This document shows, in pieces, positions 40,797 to 47,027 of a DNA stretch of 47,027 nucleotides. The DNA is from Treponema sp. (GTDB taxonomy: Bacteria > Spirochaetota > Spirochaetia > Treponematales > Treponemataceae): assembly GCA_024699235.1 (NCBI GenBank), contig JAILPY010000115.1:1-47027 (forward strand). Direction: 5' to 3'. Numbering within the stretch: position 1 is the stretch's first letter; the number at the start of each line of letters is the position of its first letter. The notes beneath the pieces were generated by a model. It was not told the origin of the DNA. It worked only from the letters and a program-made list of their open reading frames with translations, and did not search any database. The translations under genes were made by a program, and so were the position numbers.

Positions 40797-42812
40797 ATGC
40801 AGTTGTACGTTGATGCAAAAGTTAAGAAAAGTGGAAATGGATCAAAAGATTATCCTTTTAAGAGAATCTCGGATGCTGCTAAAATTGCAAAGCCAGGAGA
40901 TGAGGTTCTTGTAGGACCTGGCATATACAGGGAGTACGTAGATCCTGCAAATGCCGGAACTGAAGATGCTAGAATTACATACCGTTCTGTAAAAATGAAG
41001 GAAGCGGTAATTACAGGAAGTGAGGCTGTAAGTAACTGGACAAAGCATTCTGGCAATGTATGGAAGGCTAATATTCCTAATGGCCTTTTTGGCAATTATA
41101 ATCCCTATACTACATTAGTAAGCGGAGACTGGTTTATTGCGACCTATATAGCTCATACCGGTGATGTTTTCTTAAACGGAAAGTCTATGTATGAAGTTAC
41201 ATCTATGGATGCCGTAGAAAATCCTGTAATATATGAAAAGTCCTGGGATCCTGATTTTACCGTCTATACATGGTATACGGAACAGAATAAGGAAAATGAC
41301 GAAACTGTTATTTATGCAAATTTCCAGGGTAAGAATCCTAATAAGGAAAATGTAGAAATTACTGTTCGTGAAAATTGCTTTTACCCGTCTAAGGAAGGTG
41401 TAGGCTATATTACATTAAGCGGATTTACAGTAAAGCAGGCTGCAACTCAGTGGGCCCCTCCTACAGCATATCAGGAAGGAATGATAGGACCTCACTGGTC
41501 AAAAGGATGGATTATTGAAGACTGTGAGGTAAGTGATTCAAAATGCAGCGGCATTTCTCTTGGAAAGTACCTTCAGCCTAACAATGACAACAAGTGGTCT
41601 AAGTGGAAGTTTAAGGACGGCACTCAGACAGAACGTGATAATATATGTCAGGCACAGAATGAGGGCTGGACAAAAGAAAGGATCGGCTCTCATATAATTC
41701 GCCGCTGTGACATTCATGACTGCGGGCAGACTGGCATTGTAGGTCACTTAGGCGGCGTATTTTCTATTATAGAAGATAATCATATACATCACATCAATAA
41801 TAAGCAGAATCTTGCAGGTGCAGAAATAGGCGGAATAAAAATGCATGCTGCCATAGATGTAGTTATACGCAGAAATCACATTCATAACTGTACTAGGGGA
41901 CTTTGGCTTGACTGGCAGGCTCAGGGTACCCGTGTAAGCCAGAATCTGTTCCATGATAACTGTCTTCCTTTTGAAGCTAATGCAAATCCAAAGAATATAG
42001 ACGGATTAGGGGAAGATATTTTTATTGAAGTTTCTCACGGTCCTACATTGCTTGATAACAATATTCTGCTGTCTGATCATTCCGTAAAGCTTGCAACTCA
42101 GGGCGTTGCTCTTGTACATAACCTTATAGCAGGATCCTTTACTGCTGTTGGCAGGGGAGTCCTTAACGGGGCACTTACTAAGCAGTCTCCCCGCTATACT
42201 CCATACCATGTCCCTCACAGAACAGAGGTTGCCGGCTTTATGACTATACTTCATGGAGACATGCGTTTTTATAACAATATCTTTGTTCAGAAAGAAAAAA
42301 GGGCAGGCATGGAAGAAATTCATCAGATAATGAAAGATTCTGAATGGTCTGACGGAAACCTTACATGCGGTACTGTACCTTATGACTCTTATCCAACTTA
42401 TGAAGAATGGGAAAAGCAGTTTGAAGGATACTGCGGCATGGGGTCAGAACCTAGTGACCGTTATTATAATCCTTTGCCTGTTTGGGCTGCAGGAAATGTA
42501 TATTTTAATGGGGCCCTTCCTATGAAAAAGGAGAAGGATGCTGTCATAAGCGACGTTGCTGCTACTCTTAATCTTGTTGAAAAGGATGGTACGTATACGC
42601 TGAAGACTAACATATTCAGTCTTCTTAAAGGCATTGATTGCCGTATGGTTTCTACAGAGGTTCTTGGAATGGCATTTGAAAGCGAACAGAAATTTGAGAA
42701 TCCTGATGGAAGTCCTATAGTCTTTGACTGTGATTTTTATGGAAATCACCGTGAGGTTAATCCAAAGGCAGGTCCTTTTGAAAGTAATGCAAAGACATTC
42801 ACTGTTGCATAA
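40797..42812 (+). CDS. GH120-family beta-xylosidase, cytosolic
   Basis: Releases xylose from short xylo-oligosaccharides. The 671-residue right-handed beta-helix protein matches Thermoanaerobacterium XylC, the GH120 prototype, along its length as I recall that sequence: TWAPPTA-like QWAPPTAYQEGMIGP, WSKGWIIEDCEVSD, GSHIIRRCDIHDCGQTGIVG, LWLDWQAQGTRVSQNLF and IFIEVSHGP. Asp372 (LWLDW) corresponds to the nucleophile and Glu411 (IEVSHG) to the acid/base. About 16 extra residues lie between the two compared with XylC. No signal peptide, so substrates must be imported. Own promoter and terminator. Confidence 0.88.
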   Translation: MQLYVDAKVKKSGNGSKDYPFKRISDAAKIAKPGDEVLVGPGIYREYVDPANAGTEDARITYRSVKMKEAVITGSEAVSNWTKHSGNVWKANIPNGLFGNYNPYTTLVSGDWFIATYIAHTGDVFLNGKSMYEVTSMDAVENPVIYEKSWDPDFTVYTWYTEQNKENDETVIYANFQGKNPNKENVEITVRENCFYPSKEGVGYITLSGFTVKQAATQWAPPTAYQEGMIGPHWSKGWIIEDCEVSDSKCSGISLGKYLQPNNDNKWSKWKFKDGTQTERDNICQAQNEGWTKERIGSHIIRRCDIHDCGQTGIVGHLGGVFSIIEDNHIHHINNKQNLAGAEIGGIKMHAAIDVVIRRNHIHNCTRGLWLDWQAQGTRVSQNLFHDNCLPFEANANPKNIDGLGEDIFIEVSHGPTLLDNNILLSDHSVKLATQGVALVHNLIAGSFTAVGRGVLNGALTKQSPRYTPYHVPHRTEVAGFMTILHGDMRFYNNIFVQKEKRAGMEEIHQIMKDSEWSDGNLTCGTVPYDSYPTYEEWEKQFEGYCGMGSEPSDRYYNPLPVWAAGNVYFNGALPMKKEKDAVISDVAATLNLVEKDGTYTLKTNIFSLLKGIDCRMVSTEVLGMAFESEQKFENPDGSPIVFDCDFYGNHREVNPKAGPFESNAKTFTVA

Positions 42813-42838
42813 AATCTTTTGATTTACTGGTAACAGAT

Positions 42839-42890
42839 GGCGTAATAAGGTATAATTGATGCAATTCAATTCCTTATTGCGCCTTTTTTA
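42839..42890 (+). terminator. terminator after the GH120 gene
   Basis: A 12-pair stem (GGCGTAATAAGG at 42839-42850 with CCTTATTGCGCC at 42872-42883, one T-G wobble) is followed by a run of T. Confidence 0.85.
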
Positions 42891-42902
42891 TTTGGAGAAA
42901 AT

Positions 42903-44480
42903 ATGATTTATAAATATGATTCGCAGTTAAAAGAAAAGTATTGCAAAAGAATTATTTTGTATTATGTGCTGTTTTTTGTAGGAATAATGGCATTTTTAGT
43001 CGGCATTAATGTTTTTATCCGTTATTTGCTTAGCGTTGATGATGTTTTATTGCCTTTTCGTATGTATGAATTTATTGCTGTGGCAGTTATCATTATTTTT
43101 GGAGTCGGGTATAGAATGTCTGTCCGTTATTATGATGACGCAGAAATTGAAGTGACGGATGAGTTTATACAATATAGGCTTCCATCAAAAAAAGTTCTGT
43201 CATGCATTCCTTTTAGTGAAATCTCATATATCTTAAAATTTTCAAATATTATAGACAGTAACCGTCTTAGGGTTGTTGGCAAAAAGCAGAAAGCGCTTAC
43301 AGTTTCTTCATATATTGCAGGCTTTGAAGAAATAAAAGAAAGGTTACAGGCTGTAAGGCCTGACATAAAAATTTCTTCTTCTACTCCTTATAAGGCTGTC
43401 TGGCATATTTTTTCCTTTGCGACTACGGCCTTATTTTTTGTCGGACTTTTTGTCTTTAGGCCTCTTATTATTGTAAGCCTTGTTATGTACGTCTGTTATT
43501 TAGCGCTTAAGGCTTCCTTTGTTTTAAGGAGTGAAGTTACAGAGACTGCAAAAAAAATTACTGTTTTCACATATATTGCCTATGGAATTATTTTTGCACT
43601 TATAAGCGCCTTTCTTCTTTTTGGCGACGTAAAGAAATCCGTTTTTAGAAAAGTCCCCGGAGAATTCCGCTTGCAGTGCTGGATTCTGACAGAAGTTAAT
43701 AAATATGACGATAAAGGCAACTGCATTTATCACACAGATTTTGATTATGATGAATATGAGTATAAGTATGACGGTGAAGGCCGAAGGATATACATGAAAG
43801 ACAAAAAGTCAGGACTGGAAGAATGGTCTGAATATGATGAAAAGACAGGCCTTATTGCTCATACTTGGGATTCTGAAGGCTGGGAAACTTTTACCGAATA
43901 TAATTCAGAGGGAAAGGAAACTCATTATAAGACATCGGACGGCTTTGAGTCTTGGACTTCTTATGAAGGCAATGCTGTAAAATTTATGAATAGCAGCAAG
44001 TATGAAAAATTAAAAGAATATGACGATGAGGGAAATCTTATTCATTACTGCACTTATGATGAAGGAGTCTGTAAGACCGAATACTGGTCCGAATATAAAG
44101 GCAAGAATGAAGTTCACCGCAGGTATTCAGATGGAAAGCAGGTTTGGTATCAGTATGATGGCAGGGGAAACGCTATATATGTCAGATGGCTGAGCGGTGA
44201 TGAATATTTATATGAATATGATGAGAACGGAAATAACATTCATTATATATATAACTTTATAAATACAGAAACAGGAAAGTCTGAAAAAAAGGATGAGTCT
44301 TGGTATGAATATAACAGTCATAATGATGAGGTCCGGTATGAATCGTCAGACAGTGACTTTGTATATTTGTATGATTATGTTTATGATGAAAATGGATTAA
44401 TGCTTAAAAAGCTATATACGAAAGTAAAAAAAGAGGCTGATGGTGGAAAGCAGACAGGTGAATTTGAAGGAAATATCTGA
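42903..44480 (+). CDS. membrane protein with PH-like domain and YD-like repeat tail
   Basis: A 525-residue protein I cannot place in a named family. Two hydrophobic helices (~17-39, ~53-72) flank a beta-rich segment (~75-155; EIEVTDEFIQYRLPSKKVL, IPFSEISYILKF) that looks like a bacterial PH domain. Three more helices (~166-240) follow. The last ~260 residues are about 11 tandem repeats of roughly 19-30 residues built on YDxxGNxIxY with W/Y-rich strands (YDDEGNLIHY, YDGRGNAIYV, YDENGNNIHY). With five helices the tail would be outside the cytoplasm if the N-terminus is inside. TGGAG precedes the ATG. Confidence 0.75.
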   Translation: MIYKYDSQLKEKYCKRIILYYVLFFVGIMAFLVGINVFIRYLLSVDDVLLPFRMYEFIAVAVIIIFGVGYRMSVRYYDDAEIEVTDEFIQYRLPSKKVLSCIPFSEISYILKFSNIIDSNRLRVVGKKQKALTVSSYIAGFEEIKERLQAVRPDIKISSSTPYKAVWHIFSFATTALFFVGLFVFRPLIIVSLVMYVCYLALKASFVLRSEVTETAKKITVFTYIAYGIIFALISAFLLFGDVKKSVFRKVPGEFRLQCWILTEVNKYDDKGNCIYHTDFDYDEYEYKYDGEGRRIYMKDKKSGLEEWSEYDEKTGLIAHTWDSEGWETFTEYNSEGKETHYKTSDGFESWTSYEGNAVKFMNSSKYEKLKEYDDEGNLIHYCTYDEGVCKTEYWSEYKGKNEVHRRYSDGKQVWYQYDGRGNAIYVRWLSGDEYLYEYDENGNNIHYIYNFINTETGKSEKKDESWYEYNSHNDEVRYESSDSDFVYLYDYVYDENGLMLKKLYTKVKKEADGGKQTGEFEGNI

Positions 44481-45012
44481 ACAGGTTAGCAAAGCTGTTG
44501 ACGAACTTTTACAGGCTCATCCTGTAAAAAAGGGTGGAATTCTTGTCATAGGATGTTCTTCTAGTGAAATAGGGGGCGGTCTTATAGGGCATGCTTCTAA
44601 TGCTGACATTGGAAAAGCTGTGTTTGGTGGAGCATGGAAGGCTTGCCGCCAATATGGACTGTACCTTGCCGCTCAGTGCTGCGAGCATCTGAACAGGGCT
44701 CTTGTTATTCCTCAGGAATGTGCCGAGAAATATGGCTATGAGCAGGTTATGGTTGTCCCTTGGCTCAAGGGAGGCGGATCTTTTGCTACAGCTGCCTATT
44801 ATGGATTTGAGGACCCTTGCGTTGTAGAGAGCATACAGGCTGATGCCGGAATTGACATAGGCAGTACTTTGATAGGCATGCACTTGAAGAGGGTTGCCGT
44901 TCCTTTCCGTCTGTCAGACAGTCATATCGGCAATGCCTATGTTACGGCTGCATATACTCGTCCTAAGCTTATAGGAGGAGAGCGGGCAAGGTATGCAGCA
45001 GAAATTCGATAG
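44440..45012 (+). CDS. DUF436/TIGR01440-family protein (YwlG-like)
   Basis: A 190-residue cytosolic protein of the DUF436 family, whose function is not known to me. Characteristic blocks are GILVIGCSSSEIGGGLIGHAS, LAAQCCEHLNRALVI, VVPWLKGGGSFATAA, GIDIGSTLIGMHLKRVAVP and HIGNAYVTAAYTRPKLIGGERA. The start at 44440 overlaps the preceding gene by 41 bases; GTG 44458 (NLKEISEQ) would match the family's usual length better. The end overlaps the next gene by 20 bases, giving a three-gene operon. Confidence 0.85.
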   Translation: MVESRQVNLKEISEQVSKAVDELLQAHPVKKGGILVIGCSSSEIGGGLIGHASNADIGKAVFGGAWKACRQYGLYLAAQCCEHLNRALVIPQECAEKYGYEQVMVVPWLKGGGSFATAAYYGFEDPCVVESIQADAGIDIGSTLIGMHLKRVAVPFRLSDSHIGNAYVTAAYTRPKLIGGERARYAAEIR

Positions 45013-45763
45013 CTCCATGGACGGAAAAGAATCTAAAGACGGTTTCCTTGCATGCCTGAGCGCTTGCGATAAGGTTGCAATGCTTGTTACTGCATTCCCC
45101 TTTGCATTGGGCGTTCTAACTGTCCTTGCGTGGAAAAGCCTTCATCCGGCATTGGTATCGGCAATCCTTTTGTATCCTATTATTGTGCTGCCTGTCATTT
45201 TTATGTCGGACGGAAAGATAAAGTTCATTCATGAAAAGGATTCTGCAGATCCAGATATATCAATCGGAATGATTGCAATTTTCATTCTTCAGATTATTAT
45301 TGCTGACAGATACAGCACTTTTTATACGAAGCAATTCTTTTTGTGGTGCGCGGGATATGCTGCATCATACGTATTGATTGCCTTCATATTGTTTTTCAAG
45401 GAAATTTTTCATGTGCAGCTTGGGCTTTTCGTATGCGTTTTCGCCTTTTTCCTCTCTGTAAATTCTGTCAAGATTATTAATGGCCTGTATGACTTTTCAG
45501 AACCAAAAGAGGCTGTGGTATGCGTCACTGGATTCATGTCATCGTCGGCAGGAAGGCACGGCCATTATTATTATCTGAAAATTGAGCCGCATGCAGATGA
45601 CAATTCCGATTCCTGCTGTATTCCTGAAAAAATACAGGTTAGCAAAAGTTTTTATAATAAAGTTAAAAAAGGGGATGCTGTAGGGCTTAGCATTCATGAC
45701 GGCTGCCTTGGCATTCGATGGTATACGTATAGAATAAAGCATATCTGGAAAGGAAAATCATAA
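44993..45763 (+). CDS. four-helix membrane protein of unknown function, intact paralogue of the IS-cut gene
   Basis: A 256-residue protein with about four membrane helices in the first two thirds (AMLVTAFPFALGVLTVLAW, VSAILLYPIIVLPVIF, IGMIAIFILQIIIA, YVLIAFILFF with VCVFAFFLSV). A soluble C-terminal domain follows (~175-256; VVCVTGFMSSSAGRHGHYYY, then KKGDAVGLSIHDGCLGIRWY). That end may be a small beta-barrel. No family is recognised. Its C-terminus matches the gene fragment next to the IS at 1594-1689, so at least two copies once existed in this genome region. It overlaps the DUF436 gene by 20 bases. Confidence 0.7.
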   Translation: MQQKFDSSMDGKESKDGFLACLSACDKVAMLVTAFPFALGVLTVLAWKSLHPALVSAILLYPIIVLPVIFMSDGKIKFIHEKDSADPDISIGMIAIFILQIIIADRYSTFYTKQFFLWCAGYAASYVLIAFILFFKEIFHVQLGLFVCVFAFFLSVNSVKIINGLYDFSEPKEAVVCVTGFMSSSAGRHGHYYYLKIEPHADDNSDSCCIPEKIQVSKSFYNKVKKGDAVGLSIHDGCLGIRWYTYRIKHIWKGKS

Positions 45764-45769
45764 AAAATC

Positions 45770-45798
45770 TTGTTATTAAATTTAATACATTCTATAAT
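45770..45798 (+). promoter_or_regulatory. promoter of the PnrA-like lipoprotein gene
   Basis: TTGTTA (45770-45775) and consensus TATAAT (45793-45798) are 17 bases apart, with GGAG before ATG 45822. Confidence 0.7.
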
Positions 45799-45821
45799 GG
45801 TTTTATATAGGAGTATTGAAA

Positions 45822-46994
45822 ATGAAAAAGATTTTTGCTTGTGTTTTGGCTGCAGCTGCAGCATTTGCACTGATTTCATGCAGTAAAAAAGATGCACCTG
45901 TAGCAAGTGCGTCTTCTGAGGGAGCTTCTGCAGGCGCAGCAGCTACTCTCCGCGTTGCTATGGTAACTGATTATGGTGACATTACAGACCAGTCTTTTAA
46001 TCAGACTACATATGCAGCCTGTAAGGAATTTGCTGCAGAAAACAGTCTTGAATTCAAGTATTATAAGCCATCTGGAGACTCAACAGAAGCTCGTGTTTCT
46101 TCAATTAATGCTGCAATTCAGGATGACTACAATGTTCTTGTTCTTCCTGGCTTTGCTTTTGCAGAAGCTCTTGTAAAGACTGTTGATGACAATCCTGAAG
46201 TAACATTTATTGCTCTTGACGTAAGTGAATTTGATGTTGTTTCTGCTGCTGATGGCATGGGAAAGAGTAACTGGAAGCTCCCTTCAAATGCATTCTGTGC
46301 TGTATATGCAGAAGAGATACCTGGATTCTTTGCTGGTTATGCAGCTGTAAAAGAAGGCTATAAGCATCTCGGATTCCTTGGCGGTATGTCTGTTCCTGCT
46401 GTTATCCGCTATGGATACGGATTCGTTCAGGGTGCAGAAAAAGCTGCTGTTGAAATGGGAATTGCTAAGGACGTAACTATTGAATATGTATACGGCGGTC
46501 AGTTCTATGGCGATCAGACAATTACTGCTGCAATGGATACATGGTACCAGCAGCGTGGCGTTGAAGTTGTATTTGCTTGCGGAGGTGGAATCTGGACTTC
46601 AGCATGTGAAGCAGCCGCAAAGGTAAAAGGCAAGGTAATCGGCGTAGACGTAGACCAGACAGAACTTATCAATGCTTACGGTGCTGGCATGTGCGTAACT
46701 TCAGCAATGAAAGGACTTGGTGCTACTGTAAAGGCTGTACTTAAGAGCATCATGGATAATTCTTGGTCTCAGTATTCTGGAAAGATTTCTTCACTCGGCC
46801 TTGTTTCTGCAACAGATTTGAATGCAAACTTTGTTCAGCTGCCAACTGATACATGGGTTATGAAGAATTTCTCTGTTGATGATTACAAGGCTCTTGTAGC
46901 AGATGTATTCAACGGAAAAGTTTCTGTTTCTAACAGCACAGATTCAGAACCTGCCCATACTCTTACTTTGAATATTTATCCAAACCTTAAATAA
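45822..46994 (+). CDS. BMP-family nucleoside-binding lipoprotein (PnrA/TmpC-like)
   Basis: A periplasmic binding lipoprotein of about 390 residues; the lipidated cysteine is residue 20 (FALISC). After a Ser/Ala-rich linker comes the BMP (Bmp/Med/PnrA) fold: VAMVTDYGDITDQSFNQTTY, then VLVLPGFAFAEAL, a hinge around GFFAGYAAVKEGYKHLGFLGG and VVFACGGGIWTSACEAA. Treponema pallidum PnrA binds purine nucleosides through an Asp and aromatic residues, here plausibly in the TDYGDI/QSF segments. The start at 45822 has GGAG eight bases upstream. The permease and ATPase partners are expected beyond the right edge. Confidence 0.85.
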   Translation: MKKIFACVLAAAAAFALISCSKKDAPVASASSEGASAGAAATLRVAMVTDYGDITDQSFNQTTYAACKEFAAENSLEFKYYKPSGDSTEARVSSINAAIQDDYNVLVLPGFAFAEALVKTVDDNPEVTFIALDVSEFDVVSAADGMGKSNWKLPSNAFCAVYAEEIPGFFAGYAAVKEGYKHLGFLGGMSVPAVIRYGYGFVQGAEKAAVEMGIAKDVTIEYVYGGQFYGDQTITAAMDTWYQQRGVEVVFACGGGIWTSACEAAAKVKGKVIGVDVDQTELINAYGAGMCVTSAMKGLGATVKAVLKSIMDNSWSQYSGKISSLGLVSATDLNANFVQLPTDTWVMKNFSVDDYKALVADVFNGKVSVSNSTDSEPAHTLTLNIYPNLK

Positions 46995-47027
46995 TATATT
47001 CTGTCTTTAGGATAAATTAATGCGGAC

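Overview
This window looks like chromosome from a gut-type, sugar-fermenting spirochaete close to Treponema. The evidence is a PnrA/TmpC-like nucleoside-binding lipoprotein, an EF-P with arginine at its tip next to its rhamnosyltransferase EarP, many lipoprotein signal peptides, a 7TM-type chemoreceptor, tRNA genes without encoded CCA, a GH120 beta-xylosidase and a pentose/deoxysugar operon. The genus is inferred from gene content; no search was run. The DNA is moderately AT-rich by eye.

Layout. 1-1.7 kb: a complete IS3-family insertion sequence with perfect terminal inverted repeats and an A9G slippery site. It cuts off the 3' end of a gene whose intact paralogue lies at 45.0-45.8 kb. 1.7-3.5 kb: a decayed zone with gene fragments, a small unknown gene and an HD-domain hydrolase. 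3.5-7.7 kb: a 2-hydroxycarboxylate symporter, an AEC permease and acetolactate synthase. 7.7-11.8 kb: a DtxR/MntR regulator, argH and a complete polar amino-acid ABC transporter in tight succession. 11.8-16.1 kb: the conserved translation operon rpsP-khpA-rimM-trmD-rplS, then YraN, small spirochaetal genes and tRNA-Leu(UAA). 16.1-20.2 kb: a membrane-anchored methyltransferase, a chemoreceptor, a secreted protein and tRNA-Arg(CCU). 20.2-25.8 kb: efp and earP, a YifB/ComM ATPase, tRNA-Leu(CAA) and recQ. 25.8-28.2 kb: a 23-bp tandem repeat array, then an InlB/BspA-like surface lipoprotein gene bounded by 44-bp direct repeats. 28.2-32.0 kb: xylB, a DUF4867 gene and a fucose/arabinose isomerase-like gene. 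32-40.7 kb: outer-membrane proteins, DUF1015, rpoN, hpf, a phosphoesterase lipoprotein and htpG. 40.8-47 kb: GH120 beta-xylosidase, a membrane protein with a YD-like repeat tail, DUF436, a four-helix membrane protein and a PnrA-like lipoprotein.

Functionally the window joins uptake and use of plant-derived sugars (intracellular GH120, xylulokinase, sugar isomerase), organic acids and amino acids with a block of translation genes. The surface is represented by several lipoproteins and barrel-like proteins.

The most notable signals not tied to one gene are these. At least eight genes have a -10 box only 6-9 bases before an ATG with no Shine-Dalgarno, which suggests leaderless mRNAs. A 44-bp promoter segment is duplicated on both sides of the surface-lipoprotein cassette. 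A LacI-type dyad lies on the xylB start site. The 23-bp array behind recQ has alternating sequence variants. The 42.9-44.5 kb gene encodes a five-helix/PH-like protein with a long repeat tail that fits no family I can name.
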